Shown here piece after piece: positions 50,414 to 60,398 of a stretch of 64,000 nt of DNA (the stretch's first letter is position 1; every line of letters starts with the position of its first letter). The stretch is from CAZNKU01 sp045654805 (GTDB taxonomy: Bacteria > Bacillota > Clostridia > Monoglobales > Firm-18), in NCBI GenBank assembly GCA_045654805.1, contig JAZOOD010000067.1, positions 26,986 through 90,985 on the forward strand, in the 5' to 3' direction. Below the pieces are notes generated by a model. The model searched no databases and was not told the origin of the DNA. It saw nothing but the letters and a program-made list of their open reading frames with translations. Made by a program: the position numbers and the translations under genes.

Positions 50414-52153
50414 TCACATAAGAAGCTTTAAAATTTCCGAGCTCCTTTCAATAAATTCTGTCATTTCCTCTGTTGTTAAAGGATTATGACAAACCCTTGC
50501 AATATCATATATTTGCTTGCAAATAAGTTCTTTTTTATCATTATCTTCAATTTTTTCAATCTTACCGATTATTTCACTGTCAGTATTTAAAACAAGAGTA
50601 TATTTCTGTTTAGAAAATGCATTACCAAACATTTTGGTCATATCATTAATTCTGCGTTCCTGTTCGTCTTCAACAATAATTGCAGGTAATGATATTTTAA
50701 GTGAAGATGCTGTTATTTTCAAATCATCAACATTCAATATTTTTTTAAATACGTCAACTATCGATTCGTCATCTTTTGTTTCCTGAGGCAATGTATCTAT
50801 TCGTGTAAATTTCCATTGTTCCTTCATTTCAAGAAAGTTTATAAAATGAGTATCTATAAGGTGAGGCATTATAATAGCACTTCGTCCCTCTTCCTTTATC
50901 ATTTTAATATATTGTGCCTGTTGATTTTCGTTAGAAATGTATGTTATTTTTTTGTCCTGTGCCTCGGCATATTCGCAAAGTGAAACATAATCACCCAATG
51001 TTGTTTTCACTTGTAAAACAGGCTTTAATTTGTCATAAAACTTTTCATCACGCATACATCCGTATTCAATGAATGGTGAAATATCGTCATAATATTCATC
51101 AAAATGCTCTTTTTCGAGCTTATGTAATGAAATTATTTTATCTGCAACCTTTTTTGTAATGTGAGATGAAATTTTATTTACATAACCATCATTTTGCAAT
51201 GAACTTCTTGATACATTAAGCGGTATTTCCGGACAGTCAATAACACCTTTTAGGAGCATTAAAAACTCCGGAATAACTTCTTTAATATTGTCAGCAACAA
51301 ATACCTGGTTGTTAAACAACTTTATCTGTCCCTGTGCTGATTCAAACTCGTGTGTAAGTTTTGGAAAATACAAAATACCCTTTAAATTAAAGGGATAGTC
51401 AACATTTAAATGTATCCAAAAAAGTGGATCATTATAATCGCTGAATAGACGATGATAAAGCTCCTTATATTCTTCATCCTTGCAATCAGTTGGAGATTTT
51501 GTCCATAGCGGATTTGTATCATTGACTGGGTTTTCTTCACCATTTAAATGAATAGGATATGGCAAGAATGCACAGTATTTTAACAGTACACTTCGTAATC
51601 TTTCTGGCTGTAAAAATTCCTCTTCAGCATCAGAAACGTGCAAAGTTATAATCGTACCGCGGTCTGTTTTTGAAGACTCTGAAATTTCATATTCTGTACC
51701 ACCATCGCAGGACCATTTTACTGCAGATTCATCTTTGTAGGATTTTGTTTCTATCTCCACAAGGTCAGCAATCATATACGCTGAATAAAAGCCAAGACCA
51801 AAGTGCCCTATAATTTGATTTTCTTCATCCTTGTCTTTATATTTTGCTAAAAATTCTTCGGCACCGGAAAATGCAATTTGATTAATATATTTATTAATTT
51901 CATCTTCAGTCATACCTATGCCGTTATCTTTAATTGTAATTGTCTTATTTTCCTTATCACAATAAATATCAACTCTATAATTTGTATCATCACTCTTACA
52001 TTCACCAATGCTTTGTAATTTTTTTATCTTTGTTATTGCGTCACAAGCATTTACTGTAAGTTCTCTTAGGAAAATATCCTTATCGGAATATAACCATTTT
52101 TTAATTACTGGAAAAATATTTTGTGTCTGTACCTCAATATTACCTTTTTTCAT
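50414..52153 (-). CDS. htpG: Hsp90-family chaperone HtpG
   Basis: ATP-dependent chaperone, 579 residues from the ATG at 52153 (SD GAGGTGG; the longer GTG start overlaps the SD). The GHKL ATPase motifs are FLRELTVNACDAI (catalytic Glu and Mg-binding Asn; most homologues have ISNASDA), DNGIGMT and GHFGLGFYSAYMIAD. It is shorter than E. coli HtpG (about 624), with differences in the middle and C-terminal parts. It sits between an M18 aminopeptidase and copA, which gives the operon a stress flavour. Confidence 0.92.
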   Translation of the reverse strand: MKKGNIEVQTQNIFPVIKKWLYSDKDIFLRELTVNACDAITKIKKLQSIGECKSDDTNYRVDIYCDKENKTITIKDNGIGMTEDEINKYINQIAFSGAEEFLAKYKDKDEENQIIGHFGLGFYSAYMIADLVEIETKSYKDESAVKWSCDGGTEYEISESSKTDRGTIITLHVSDAEEEFLQPERLRSVLLKYCAFLPYPIHLNGEENPVNDTNPLWTKSPTDCKDEEYKELYHRLFSDYNDPLFWIHLNVDYPFNLKGILYFPKLTHEFESAQGQIKLFNNQVFVADNIKEVIPEFLMLLKGVIDCPEIPLNVSRSSLQNDGYVNKISSHITKKVADKIISLHKLEKEHFDEYYDDISPFIEYGCMRDEKFYDKLKPVLQVKTTLGDYVSLCEYAEAQDKKITYISNENQQAQYIKMIKEEGRSAIIMPHLIDTHFINFLEMKEQWKFTRIDTLPQETKDDESIVDVFKKILNVDDLKITASSLKISLPAIIVEDEQERRINDMTKMFGNAFSKQKYTLVLNTDSEIIGKIEKIEDNDKKELICKQIYDIARVCHNPLTTEEMTEFIERSSEILKLLM

Positions 52154-52170
52154 AAGTTCCACCTCGAAAT

Positions 52171-53541
52171 TTAAATTAAATAGAATGATTTATATAATTT
52201 ATAAGACATATAAACATCAAGTTTTGCAACAACCTCGAAGGGTGCATGCATTGATAATACAGGAACGCCGCAATCTATTGTATCAATATTTCTGTTTGCA
52301 ACAAATTGTGCTACTGTTCCTCCTCCGCCTTCATCAACTTTTCCAAGTTCTCCAATTTGCCATACAATGTTGTTATCTATACATATTTTTCGTATTTCAC
52401 CCATAAATTCTGCACTTGCATCAGAAGAACCACTCTTTCCTCTTGCCCCTGTATATTTACAAATCATTACGCCATAATTAGCTTTTGGAGCATTACGAGG
52501 TTCTGAAACTTCTTTGTATGTCGGATCAAGTGCGGCTCCTACATCTGCAGATAAACACTTGGAATTTGCAAAGCATTTCCTTAACATAAACTCATTAAAA
52601 TTATTAATCTGTGTATTAATCATAGCAGATATTGCATATTCAAAATACTCTGACTGCATACCTGTATTGCCCATACTTCCTATTTCTTCTTTATCTGCAA
52701 GCAAACAAACCGCAGTTTTTTCAGGATTATCAATGTCTAAAATGCCCTTTAAAGCTCCATATGCACATACTCTGTCATCATGTCCATATGCCCCCAAAAG
52801 ACTTCTGTCAAAACCTATATCACGCGATTTTCCGCTTGGAACAACTTCAATTTCTGCACTTAAAAAGTCTTCTTCCTCTATGCCATATTTATCATTCAAA
52901 ATTTTTAACACAGTTTCTTTGATTTTTTCCTTGTCTGTATCAGCTGGCATACTGCCGATAAGAACATTCAAGTTTTCACCCGGAATAGCCTGAGACATTT
53001 TCTGACTCATTTGCTTTTGAGCAAGATGAGGTAGCAAGTCAGTTACACAAAAAGCTGGCTCATCATCATTATCTCCCATTGAAATTTCTACCTTTGTACC
53101 ATCTGCTTTTACTACCACACCGTACATTGCAAGAGGAATAGTTGTCCACTGATATTTTTTTATACCACCGTAATAGTGAGTTTTAAATAATGCCAAATCA
53201 GTATCTTCATACAACGGATTTTGTTTAAGGTCAAGTCTTGGCGAATCAATATGTGCTGCCACAAGGTTAATACCATCTGCAACCGGTTTTTTACCTACTA
53301 CAGCCAACACAATGCTTTTGTTTCTGTTGTTAATGTATATCTTATCACCCGGATTAAGTTTTTTAGATTCATCAAATTCAATAAAACCAGCTTTTTTTGC
53401 TAATTCAATTGTATAATTCACACAAAGTCTTTCAGTTTTACCATTATCTAAATATTTTTTGTATAAATCACAAAAATCAAATATTTGTTTTTTTTCCTTA
53501 TCATCAACTATTTCCCAACCGTTTTTTTGTTCATATCTCAT
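52171..53541 (-). CDS. M18 family aminopeptidase
   Basis: Zinc aminopeptidase removing N-terminal residues, often acidic, from peptides. 456 residues: first metal site AAHIDSPRLDLK, bridging region GAYGHDDRVCAYGAL (HDD), catalytic and metal Glu in DKEEIGSMG, Asp in SADVGAALDPTYK, and a C-terminal His in VLSMHAPFEVV. It is a typical dodecameric M18 enzyme. It overlaps the lytic transglycosylase gene by four bases. Confidence 0.94.
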   Translation of the reverse strand: MRYEQKNGWEIVDDKEKKQIFDFCDLYKKYLDNGKTERLCVNYTIELAKKAGFIEFDESKKLNPGDKIYINNRNKSIVLAVVGKKPVADGINLVAAHIDSPRLDLKQNPLYEDTDLALFKTHYYGGIKKYQWTTIPLAMYGVVVKADGTKVEISMGDNDDEPAFCVTDLLPHLAQKQMSQKMSQAIPGENLNVLIGSMPADTDKEKIKETVLKILNDKYGIEEEDFLSAEIEVVPSGKSRDIGFDRSLLGAYGHDDRVCAYGALKGILDIDNPEKTAVCLLADKEEIGSMGNTGMQSEYFEYAISAMINTQINNFNEFMLRKCFANSKCLSADVGAALDPTYKEVSEPRNAPKANYGVMICKYTGARGKSGSSDASAEFMGEIRKICIDNNIVWQIGELGKVDEGGGGTVAQFVANRNIDTIDCGVPVLSMHAPFEVVAKLDVYMSYKLYKSFYLI

Positions 53542-54083
53542 AACTTTAGCTCCTTATATAGAAATTTATATATTTTTAAATTGTTGTTGATTTTAGTTAT
53601 GTATCTATTGGTTTCCTGATATGGTGTTGTTTTAATGTGTCTAGTATCATCGGAGTATTTACTGTTTATGAGCCATTTATCAACATTCCCCATACCCGCA
53701 TTATATGCTGCAAGAGTTGTATCAAAATCATCATATCTTTTAAAAAGATAACTGTAATAGTAAACACCTAATTTGATATTTGTTTCCGGCACATATAAAT
53801 CACTTTCAGTAACCTTATCTATACCAATCTTTTCTGCACACCAATTTGCTGTATCGAGGGTAAGCTGCATTAACCCAATAGCCTTTTTAGAAGATACTGC
53901 ATCAGGTTTGAAATTACTTTCTGCTTTTATTATTGACAAAATCTCATACTTATCAATATTATATTTTTGACATTCTACGCCGATTATACTTAAATAATCT
54001 GTTTTATATATTGCTTTTCCGCTAACAAATAATAAAATTGCAACTATTATAAGAAAAATTATAAATTTAAACAGTTTTTTCAC
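53538..54083 (-). CDS. Membrane-anchored lytic transglycosylase (SLT domain)
   Basis: Cleaves peptidoglycan glycan strands. From the GTG at 54083 (AGAGGTG SD) the protein is 181 residues: an N-terminal membrane helix (about 3-24) and a Slt70-type catalytic domain with the catalytic Glu in IKAESNFKPDAVSSKKAIGLMQL, then NIKLGVYYYSYL and AAYNAGMGNVDKWL. It overlaps coaE by 17 bases, so a longer upstream start within coaE is unlikely. SLT-domain genes next to coaE/polA recur in Clostridia. Confidence 0.93.
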   Translation of the reverse strand: MKKLFKFIIFLIIVAILLFVSGKAIYKTDYLSIIGVECQKYNIDKYEILSIIKAESNFKPDAVSSKKAIGLMQLTLDTANWCAEKIGIDKVTESDLYVPETNIKLGVYYYSYLFKRYDDFDTTLAAYNAGMGNVDKWLINSKYSDDTRHIKTTPYQETNRYITKINNNLKIYKFLYKELKL

Positions 54084-54666
54084 TAATACACCTCTTAATA
54101 ACATTAATAGATTTGTTATATAATTCATTAATATCGCAATCGCTATGTATTACAATATCTGCAAAATCAGCATAAAAATCATTATCAGGCTGACTGTTTA
54201 TTCTTCTTTTCGCCACTTCGCTTTCAATATTATCTCTACTACATATAAACTGTATTCTTCTTTCATCTGAATTAGTTACGGCAATTATGCAATCGCACAA
54301 TTCAACAATCTCAGGAGTTTTATGTAATACTGCCCCGTCAATTATGGAATATTCTTTCAACATTCCAATAACTTTTTCTGTAATTGCCGGATGAGTTATG
54401 CTGTTTAGTAAATTAAGTTTTTCCAAATCCGAAAAAACTATTTCTCCGAGCTTTTTACGGTCTATCTCACCAGTTTCAGAAAGTATTTCTTCGCCAAATT
54501 GCTTAATTAAATCATAATATGGTTTATTTGGCTTTAAAATAATATTATGGCCTAATTTATCCGTATCAATATGTGTAAAACCAAGATCAGTTGCGGCTTT
54601 AGCAACAACACTTTTGCCGCAGCCACTCCCCCCTGTAAGACCTATTATTAGTTTATTTTGCTTCAT
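54067..54666 (-). CDS. coaE: Dephospho-CoA kinase
   Basis: Final step of coenzyme A synthesis. About 199 residues: P-loop GLTGGSGCGKS, DTDKLGHNI, and RRINSQ in the lid region. The start is uncertain because the gene begins inside the end of polA with only a weak GGTG SD; I use the ATG at 54666 (MKQNKLIIG), while GTG or TTG up to 54681 are possible. It overlaps polA by 14 bases, a common pairing in Firmicutes. Confidence 0.93.
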   Translation of the reverse strand: MKQNKLIIGLTGGSGCGKSVVAKAATDLGFTHIDTDKLGHNIILKPNKPYYDLIKQFGEEILSETGEIDRKKLGEIVFSDLEKLNLLNSITHPAITEKVIGMLKEYSIIDGAVLHKTPEIVELCDCIIAVTNSDERRIQFICSRDNIESEVAKRRINSQPDNDFYADFADIVIHSDCDINELYNKSINVIKRCISEKTV

Positions 54667-57163
54667 ACCATGTTTCACCAACGTTCATATCCGCAATAAG
54701 CGGGACATTAAGTTTAACTGCTTTTTCCATTTCGGATTTTAAAATGTTTTTTACCTGTTCCAATTCGTCCTTGTGCGCATCTATAATAAGTTCGTCGTGA
54801 ACTTGTAATACAAGCCTAGAATGTAATTTTTCAACTTTCATACGCTTATATATATTTACCATTGCTATTTTAATTATATCAGCTGCAGTTCCTTGAATGG
54901 GAGTGTTCATAGCAACACGTTCACCAAATGAACGTTGAATGAAATTACCTGAATTAAGCTCCGGTAAATATCTTCTTCTATTAAACAAAGTGGTAACATA
55001 ACCATCTCTTTTTGCTGTTTCAACAATATCTTCCATATATCTTTTAACACCATTGAAATTGGTAAAATAGTTTTCTATATATTTCTTTGCTTCACTCTTT
55101 TTAATACCTAATTCCTGCGCAAGAGAAAAATCTCCCATACCATATACTATTCCAAAATTAACAGTTTTTGCTCTTGACCTCATTTCGGATGTGACTTCTG
55201 ATGCAGTAACATTAAAAATCTGGGATGCAGTACGTGTATGAATATCTTGATTATTGTTGAAAGCATCAAGCATATTAATATCACCAGATATATGTGCCAA
55301 TACACGTAGTTCAATCTGTGAATAGTCAGCGTCCACTAATATATGATCATTATCAGATGCAACAAACATCTTCCTTACTTCTCTTCCTAGCTTAGTTCTA
55401 ATGGGAATATTTTGTAAATTCGGTTCTGTACTGCTTATTCTTCCTGTGACGGTGACTGTCTGATTAAAGTTAGAATGTATTTTTCCTGAATTCTTATTGA
55501 TTACGGCAAGTAATCCGTCAGCATAAGTTCCCTTAAGTTTAACAATATGTCTGTATTCCATTATAAATTCAATAACGTCATGAGTACCTCGTAGTTTTTC
55601 AAGAACTTCTACACTAGTTGAATAACCGCTTTTTGTCTTCTTAATTACAGGCAGATGTAATTTTTCAAACAAAACTTCACCTAATTGTTTGGGGGAATTA
55701 ATATTAAATTCAACACCGCATATTGAGTATATTTTGTTAGTCAATTCATCAATTCGTGATGAAAGCATGGTTTGAAATTCAACAAGATTATCCTTATCAA
55801 CCTTAACCCCACATAATTGCATAGTTGCCAGTACCTCAACCAGCGGCATTTCAATCTCATAAAACAAATCGTTTTGATTATTTTCTTCAATTTGTTTTTT
55901 TAATTTCTCATATAAATCAATAATTTCTACAAGTTTGTTCGAACTGGTATTTCCTGATATTTCAAGGGAAACTATGTCTAATGTGTAATCAGTTGCAGAT
56001 GGATTTATTATATAGTAGGCAATCATTGTATCAAAATATGCATTTTCAAAAGATATATTTTTATCATTAAGATATACAATATGTTCTTTTATGTTATGTG
56101 ATATCTTTTTAATATCTTTATCTTCAAAATAAATTTTTAAATCTTCAACGTTTAATGATGTAATATCATCTACACTTGTTGCCGCATAACAGACCCCATC
56201 ATTAAAATAATAAAATAGTTTTTTTGTTGTATTGATATTTCTAAATAAAATTTCTTTGTCATTACTTATTTTTACATCTGCTACAATTTCTGTTTTAACA
56301 TCAAGCTTTTTAAAAAAGCTGGTAAAGTTGAGTTTTGTAAAAAGTGGTATCAAAACGTCGTTATTATATTCTTTTATCAGGCAATCTTCTATTGAAAACT
56401 GTATAGGGACGTCACGAACAATCGTAGCTAAAAATTTGCTGTTAAATGCAGATTCCTTCCCATCAATAAGCTTTGAACGAACACCTTTTGAAATATCTTT
56501 ATCATCAATATTTTCATATATATTTTCAATACTCTTGAATTTTTGAATAAGGGAAAACGCTGTTTTCTCACCTATACCTGGAACCCCCGGTATATTATCA
56601 GATGTATCCCCCATAAGTCCTTTAACATCTATAAATTCTGATGGTGTGACACCATATTTTTCATAAACAGTATCATTGGTATAGTCAACTGTATCCGTAA
56701 CACCGCTTCTTGTAGTAATTAGTTTAACTATTGTATTTTTACTGGCTAGTTGCAGATCGTCTTTATCCCCTGTTAATATACTGCATATTATATTATTCTC
56801 GTCACAAATCCTTGAAACTGTACCTATAATATCATCAGCTTCGTATCCTTCTAATTCTAACATTTTAATATTCATCGCATAAAGAATTTCTTTTAACAAA
56901 GGCATTTGTTGCTTTAATTCTTCTGGCATCCCCTTGCGCTTAGCTTTATATTCAGCGTAAGCATTGTGGCGAAATGTTGGTGCATGTACATCAAAAGCAA
57001 CACATAAATGTGTAGGGTTTTCTTCAGAAATATATTTAAAAAGTATATTTAAAAATCCATAAACAGCATTTGTATAAATACCATCTTTATTTGATAAAAG
57101 CCTTACACCATAGAAAGCTCTGTTAACTATACTATTGCCGTCCAATATCATTAATTTTTTCAA
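54653..57163 (-). CDS. polA: DNA polymerase I
   Basis: Repair and Okazaki-fragment polymerase, 836 residues from the TTG at 57163, 5 bases after the GGAGGTG SD. The N-terminal 5'-3' exonuclease (about 1-290) has MILDGNSIVNRAFYG, YEADDIIGT and MGDTSDNIPGVPGIGEKTA. The middle 3'-5' exonuclease-like region (about 300-460) lacks a recognisable DxE motif, as in Bacillus, so proofreading is probably absent. The polymerase domain has DADYSQIELRVLAHIS, RSRAKTVNFGIVYGMG and LQVHDELI. It heads the operon reaching to copA. Confidence 0.96.
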   Translation of the reverse strand: MKKLMILDGNSIVNRAFYGVRLLSNKDGIYTNAVYGFLNILFKYISEENPTHLCVAFDVHAPTFRHNAYAEYKAKRKGMPEELKQQMPLLKEILYAMNIKMLELEGYEADDIIGTVSRICDENNIICSILTGDKDDLQLASKNTIVKLITTRSGVTDTVDYTNDTVYEKYGVTPSEFIDVKGLMGDTSDNIPGVPGIGEKTAFSLIQKFKSIENIYENIDDKDISKGVRSKLIDGKESAFNSKFLATIVRDVPIQFSIEDCLIKEYNNDVLIPLFTKLNFTSFFKKLDVKTEIVADVKISNDKEILFRNINTTKKLFYYFNDGVCYAATSVDDITSLNVEDLKIYFEDKDIKKISHNIKEHIVYLNDKNISFENAYFDTMIAYYIINPSATDYTLDIVSLEISGNTSSNKLVEIIDLYEKLKKQIEENNQNDLFYEIEMPLVEVLATMQLCGVKVDKDNLVEFQTMLSSRIDELTNKIYSICGVEFNINSPKQLGEVLFEKLHLPVIKKTKSGYSTSVEVLEKLRGTHDVIEFIMEYRHIVKLKGTYADGLLAVINKNSGKIHSNFNQTVTVTGRISSTEPNLQNIPIRTKLGREVRKMFVASDNDHILVDADYSQIELRVLAHISGDINMLDAFNNNQDIHTRTASQIFNVTASEVTSEMRSRAKTVNFGIVYGMGDFSLAQELGIKKSEAKKYIENYFTNFNGVKRYMEDIVETAKRDGYVTTLFNRRRYLPELNSGNFIQRSFGERVAMNTPIQGTAADIIKIAMVNIYKRMKVEKLHSRLVLQVHDELIIDAHKDELEQVKNILKSEMEKAVKLNVPLIADMNVGETWYEAK

Positions 57164-57192
57164 GAAAACACCTCCAAATTCCATAATACCAT

Positions 57193-57221
57193 AATATATA
57201 TTATCACATTTTTTCTGTAAA
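57193..57221 (-). promoter_or_regulatory. Promoter of the polA operon
   Basis: On the minus strand TTTACA (57216-57221), 17 bases, TATATT (57193-57198). An overlapping TTTACT-17-TAATAT, four bases upstream, is an alternative. Confidence 0.65.
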
Positions 57222-57235
57222 GTAAACTAAAAATG

Positions 57236-57264
57236 AAAAAAAGGCTTTAGATTTCTAAAGCCTT
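57236..57264 (-). terminator. Terminator after ftsZ
   Basis: On the minus strand AAGGCTTTAGA pairs with TCTAAAGCCTT through a 2-base centre, followed by a run of T. It separates ftsZ from the polA promoter. Confidence 0.87.
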
Positions 57265-57270
57265 AAATTA

Positions 57271-58401
57271 TTATTTGTTTTTAAGAAAATCAGGTATATC
57301 CAAATCATCCTCTTGCTTTGTCTTCTTTACAATACTGTCAAAAGGATTATTTTCCAACTTTGTTTCTTGAGCAGGTTCAACTCTATGAGGAGTTACGTAT
57401 TCTGGTTTGGAACCAAATAAAGGAATATCTATATCATTATCGTCATTATCAAACCCTGTAGCAACTAGAGTGATTTCAATTTCATCTTCAAGAGAATCTT
57501 TAATTATTGCACCGAAGATAAATTCTGCATCAACATCAGCAAGTTCTTGAACAAGTTCATTTGCACGCTGAATTTCAAGCATACCCAAATCAGGTCCACC
57601 GGAAATATTAAGTAATATACCTTTTGCTCCTGCAATAGAGGTTTCAAGTAAAGGACTATTGATAGCCATTCTTGTAGCTTCTTCAGCTCTGTTTTCGCCC
57701 TTAGCTCGTCCAATACCCATATGGGCAAGACCAGTATTCTTCATAACTGCTTTGACGTCAGCAAAGTCAAGGTTAATAAGACCAGGAGCAACGATAAGCT
57801 CACTAATACCCTGCAGACCCTGTCTCAAAACATCATCAGCAACACGTAAAGCTTCCTCAAAAGTAATATTTCTCTTTTCATGAGCAATATCCAAAAGTTT
57901 GTCATTATGTATAATAACCAAAGAATCAGAATTCTTCTTTAATTCCTCAATACCTCTTTCAGCCTGGGACATTCTTTTTTTACCTTCAATTGTAAAAGGC
58001 TTTGTGACAATGGAAATTGTGAGTTTTCCTAACTCCTTTGCTATGCCAGCGATAACAGGAGCAGCACCTGTACCGGTACCACCGCCCATACCGGCAGTTA
58101 CAAACACCATATCTGCATCTTTAATTGCAGCAGCAATATCGTCTCTGCTTTCTTCAGCAGCTTTTCTGCCTACTTCAGGGTTAGCACCTGCGCCAAGTCC
58201 ACGTGTAACTTTTTCTCCAATCTGAATTTTTGTATTGGAATTAGCACGCTTTAACGCTTGTGCATCAGTATTAACTGAAATAAATTCTACAGATCTAAGA
58301 CCTGCCTCAATCATTCTGTTAACAGCATTATTACCTGCACCGCCGACACCTACTACTTTTATATTGGCAAGAGATTCATTTTCTATTTCAAGTTCAATCA
58401 C
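57271..58401 (-). CDS. ftsZ: Cell division protein FtsZ
   Basis: Tubulin-like GTPase forming the division ring. 376 residues from the GTG at 58401 (GAGGAGG SD). It has IKVVGVGGAGNNAVNRMI, the tubulin signature GGGTGTGAAPVIA and the T7-loop region NLDFADVKAVM. A variable linker leads to a conserved C-terminal peptide (DLDIPDFLKNK) that binds FtsA/SepF-type anchors. It has its own promoter and terminator, so it can be expressed apart from the upstream wall genes. Confidence 0.98.
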   Translation of the reverse strand: MIELEIENESLANIKVVGVGGAGNNAVNRMIEAGLRSVEFISVNTDAQALKRANSNTKIQIGEKVTRGLGAGANPEVGRKAAEESRDDIAAAIKDADMVFVTAGMGGGTGTGAAPVIAGIAKELGKLTISIVTKPFTIEGKKRMSQAERGIEELKKNSDSLVIIHNDKLLDIAHEKRNITFEEALRVADDVLRQGLQGISELIVAPGLINLDFADVKAVMKNTGLAHMGIGRAKGENRAEEATRMAINSPLLETSIAGAKGILLNISGGPDLGMLEIQRANELVQELADVDAEFIFGAIIKDSLEDEIEITLVATGFDNDDNDIDIPLFGSKPEYVTPHRVEPAQETKLENNPFDSIVKKTKQEDDLDIPDFLKNK

Positions 58402-58433
58402 AATAATCCTCCTCACATTATATACATAATAAC

Positions 58434-58462
58434 ATTATATATAATTTTTTTTGTTTTGTAAA
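58434..58462 (-). promoter_or_regulatory. Promoter of ftsZ
   Basis: On the minus strand TTTACA (58457-58462), 17 bases, TATAAT (58434-58439), 33 bases before the start codon. Confidence 0.8.
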
Positions 58463-58470
58463 GTAATTTT

Positions 58471-58830
58471 TTATATTTTTTTGCTAATATTTTTTTCAAG
58501 GTATTTACTTATAAAAAATCTTCTCAAAATAGCAAAATTTTGGAATAGTCTTGTTCCAAAAACAACAATTGCAGCAATTGTCAAATCAACATTTAAAAGT
58601 GTACCGATATACGTAATAATTGCCGCTAAAATTGCATTACCAAAAAAACCACTAAGAAAAATATTGAGTTTAAAATTATTATTAAAATATGCTACCAAAC
58701 CTCCAAATATGGAATCGAAACCTGCAAGAATTGCAACAGCAGCATATTGAGTAACTTCAATAGGGATATTAAACGGAACAAATAATGCAAGCATTGTACC
58801 GAAAATTAGACAAAAAACTATAACTAACAT
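58471..58830 (-). CDS. sbp: Small basic membrane protein Sbp (DUF1290)
   Basis: 119-residue membrane protein with about three to four helices (about 2-19, 24-46, 57-80, 83-100) and a basic C-terminus. The IEVTQYAAVAILAGFDSIFGGL and FGTRLFQNFAILRRFF segments match the Sbp/DUF1290 family, which sits next to ftsZ or ftsQ in Firmicutes. Its function is unknown. It starts three bases after the DUF881 gene. Confidence 0.9.
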   Translation of the reverse strand: MLVIVFCLIFGTMLALFVPFNIPIEVTQYAAVAILAGFDSIFGGLVAYFNNNFKLNIFLSGFFGNAILAAIITYIGTLLNVDLTIAAIVVFGTRLFQNFAILRRFFISKYLEKNISKKI

Positions 58831-58833
58831 TTG

Positions 58834-59577
58834 TTATTCTGCACTTCCTTCCTCTTCTATAACCGGTTTGGCGTACTTGTAGTTAAGCGAACCAATATAT
58901 GCCGGAACCACAACATTACTTACTTTTTTAATGTTTATTTCTAGTCCCCAGGTAGTTAAAGTATCATATACACCATCGCGCATCAAAAGTGCATTTTCAA
59001 GATTTACAGGGTCACCTATTGCATTAATCACAAATGGCTGAGCATATCTGCTGTTGTTTACGCTGACAGTAGACCCTGCACATCTAATTTCCGTTGTTGA
59101 AACTATCCTTTCACCATTAAGAGATATAGCTTCAGCTCCCGCATCACACAACTCGTTTATAATCATAAGCAAGTCAGAATCGTGAATAACATAAGCGTTA
59201 GCGTCTCCTATAGTATTCTTAAGAGTACTGTCTTTTACGGTTATTGTCACACCGCTTCCTTCTACTTTTACCAATCCCGCAAGGATTTCAGCTTTATCCA
59301 ACTGATTAATAATCGTTTTAGAATATTCACTATTTTCTGCAGCCTCATCTTTAAATGATTGTAAATCAGATTTTAAAGAGGTAATCATTTCTGACATACT
59401 GTCATTTTTGGCTCTCTCATCATTTAATTGCTTAAGTAGGTCCTCAACTCGTAAGGATTCCTCAGTTGTAATTGCATGATTATATATAACACTTTTAATC
59501 TGCATTGTTACAAGAAAAGCCATCAACAAACATACAATGCCAATAGATAAAACGGCAATATTATATTTCCTTTTCAA
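58834..59577 (-). CDS. DUF881 family protein (YlxW-like)
   Basis: 247 residues with one N-terminal membrane helix (about 8-28), a coiled-coil stretch (about 38-85, LRVEDLLKQLNDERAKNDSM), and an extracytoplasmic DUF881 domain with GSGVTITVKDS and IHDSDLLMIINELCDAGAEAISLNGERI. The family is conserved beside ftsQ-sbp-ftsZ in Firmicutes; its role is undefined but probably concerns division. Confidence 0.9.
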   Translation of the reverse strand: MKRKYNIAVLSIGIVCLLMAFLVTMQIKSVIYNHAITTEESLRVEDLLKQLNDERAKNDSMSEMITSLKSDLQSFKDEAAENSEYSKTIINQLDKAEILAGLVKVEGSGVTITVKDSTLKNTIGDANAYVIHDSDLLMIINELCDAGAEAISLNGERIVSTTEIRCAGSTVSVNNSRYAQPFVINAIGDPVNLENALLMRDGVYDTLTTWGLEINIKKVSNVVVPAYIGSLNYKYAKPVIEEEGSAE

Positions 59578-59589
59578 AAAGTATCACTC

Positions 59590-60387
59590 CTAAAAATCAT
59601 TTTTTTCTTTAAATACGGCACTACTTCCGTAACTAACATCCAATATTCCGCCTCGGTTTGCGCCAAGACTATCATAGGCACCAGATGCCATAAAATTAAT
59701 CTTATAATCCAGATTATCAGTTTCTCCTATAATTATGTCTAAATTACCATTTACAACAAATTTGATTTTTTTTAAATCGGTCAAATCAATATTCGTTATT
59801 AAGCCATTGAATCTTGAATTTACGGTAGTTGATAATATCGAAGTTAAACACCCAAGCTGAAGCTTATTTTTAAATTCACAAATTTCATTAATTTTTATAT
59901 TTTTCAACTTAATACCCTCTACAATTGCTGCCTGATTTTTGGGCGGCGTATTGGCAATCTCGAGTATTTTACCGGTTTCGTCAATATAAATATAGTCTTT
60001 ATTATTTATTATATATGCCCTAACCTGACATTCTTCAACATTAATATTTATCGAATTCGGTAATCTTCTGTCAATAGAAACATTCTTTATGTAGGAAATA
60101 TTTTCAATATTATCCTCAGCTTTACCTTTATTTATTCTAAAAATATTATTTCCAAAACAAATATTTGAAGATGAAATAATTTCTTCAGCAGAAATTTTTT
60201 CGTTACCTGTACAATTTATTGTTTTTATTTTCATAAAGGGTGCATACAAAAGTATAGTAAACAGTATAATTAAAATAAATATAAATAATAGTATTTTTCT
60301 TTTTAATCTATTTCGTCTGACTCTTTTTTTATAGTCATTTAATTTTACAACTTTTCCACTTTCAGTAGTTTTATCTATAAGTTTCAT
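59590..60387 (-). CDS. ftsQ: Cell division protein FtsQ/DivIB
   Basis: Bitopic divisome protein of 265 residues from the ATG at 60387 (GGAGG SD; the ATG 12 bases upstream overlaps the murA stop and the SD). A short basic cytosolic tail (KKRVRRNRLKRK) precedes one helix (about 31-50), then a POTRA domain (about 52-122, IKTINCTGNEKISAEEII) and the FtsQ/DivIB beta domain (YIYIDETGKIL). It helps recruit FtsB/FtsL and septal synthase. Confidence 0.9.
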   Translation of the reverse strand: MKLIDKTTESGKVVKLNDYKKRVRRNRLKRKILLFIFILIILFTILLYAPFMKIKTINCTGNEKISAEEIISSSNICFGNNIFRINKGKAEDNIENISYIKNVSIDRRLPNSININVEECQVRAYIINNKDYIYIDETGKILEIANTPPKNQAAIVEGIKLKNIKINEICEFKNKLQLGCLTSILSTTVNSRFNGLITNIDLTDLKKIKFVVNGNLDIIIGETDNLDYKINFMASGAYDSLGANRGGILDVSYGSSAVFKEKNDF

Positions 60388-60398
60388 ATTTTCCTCCA

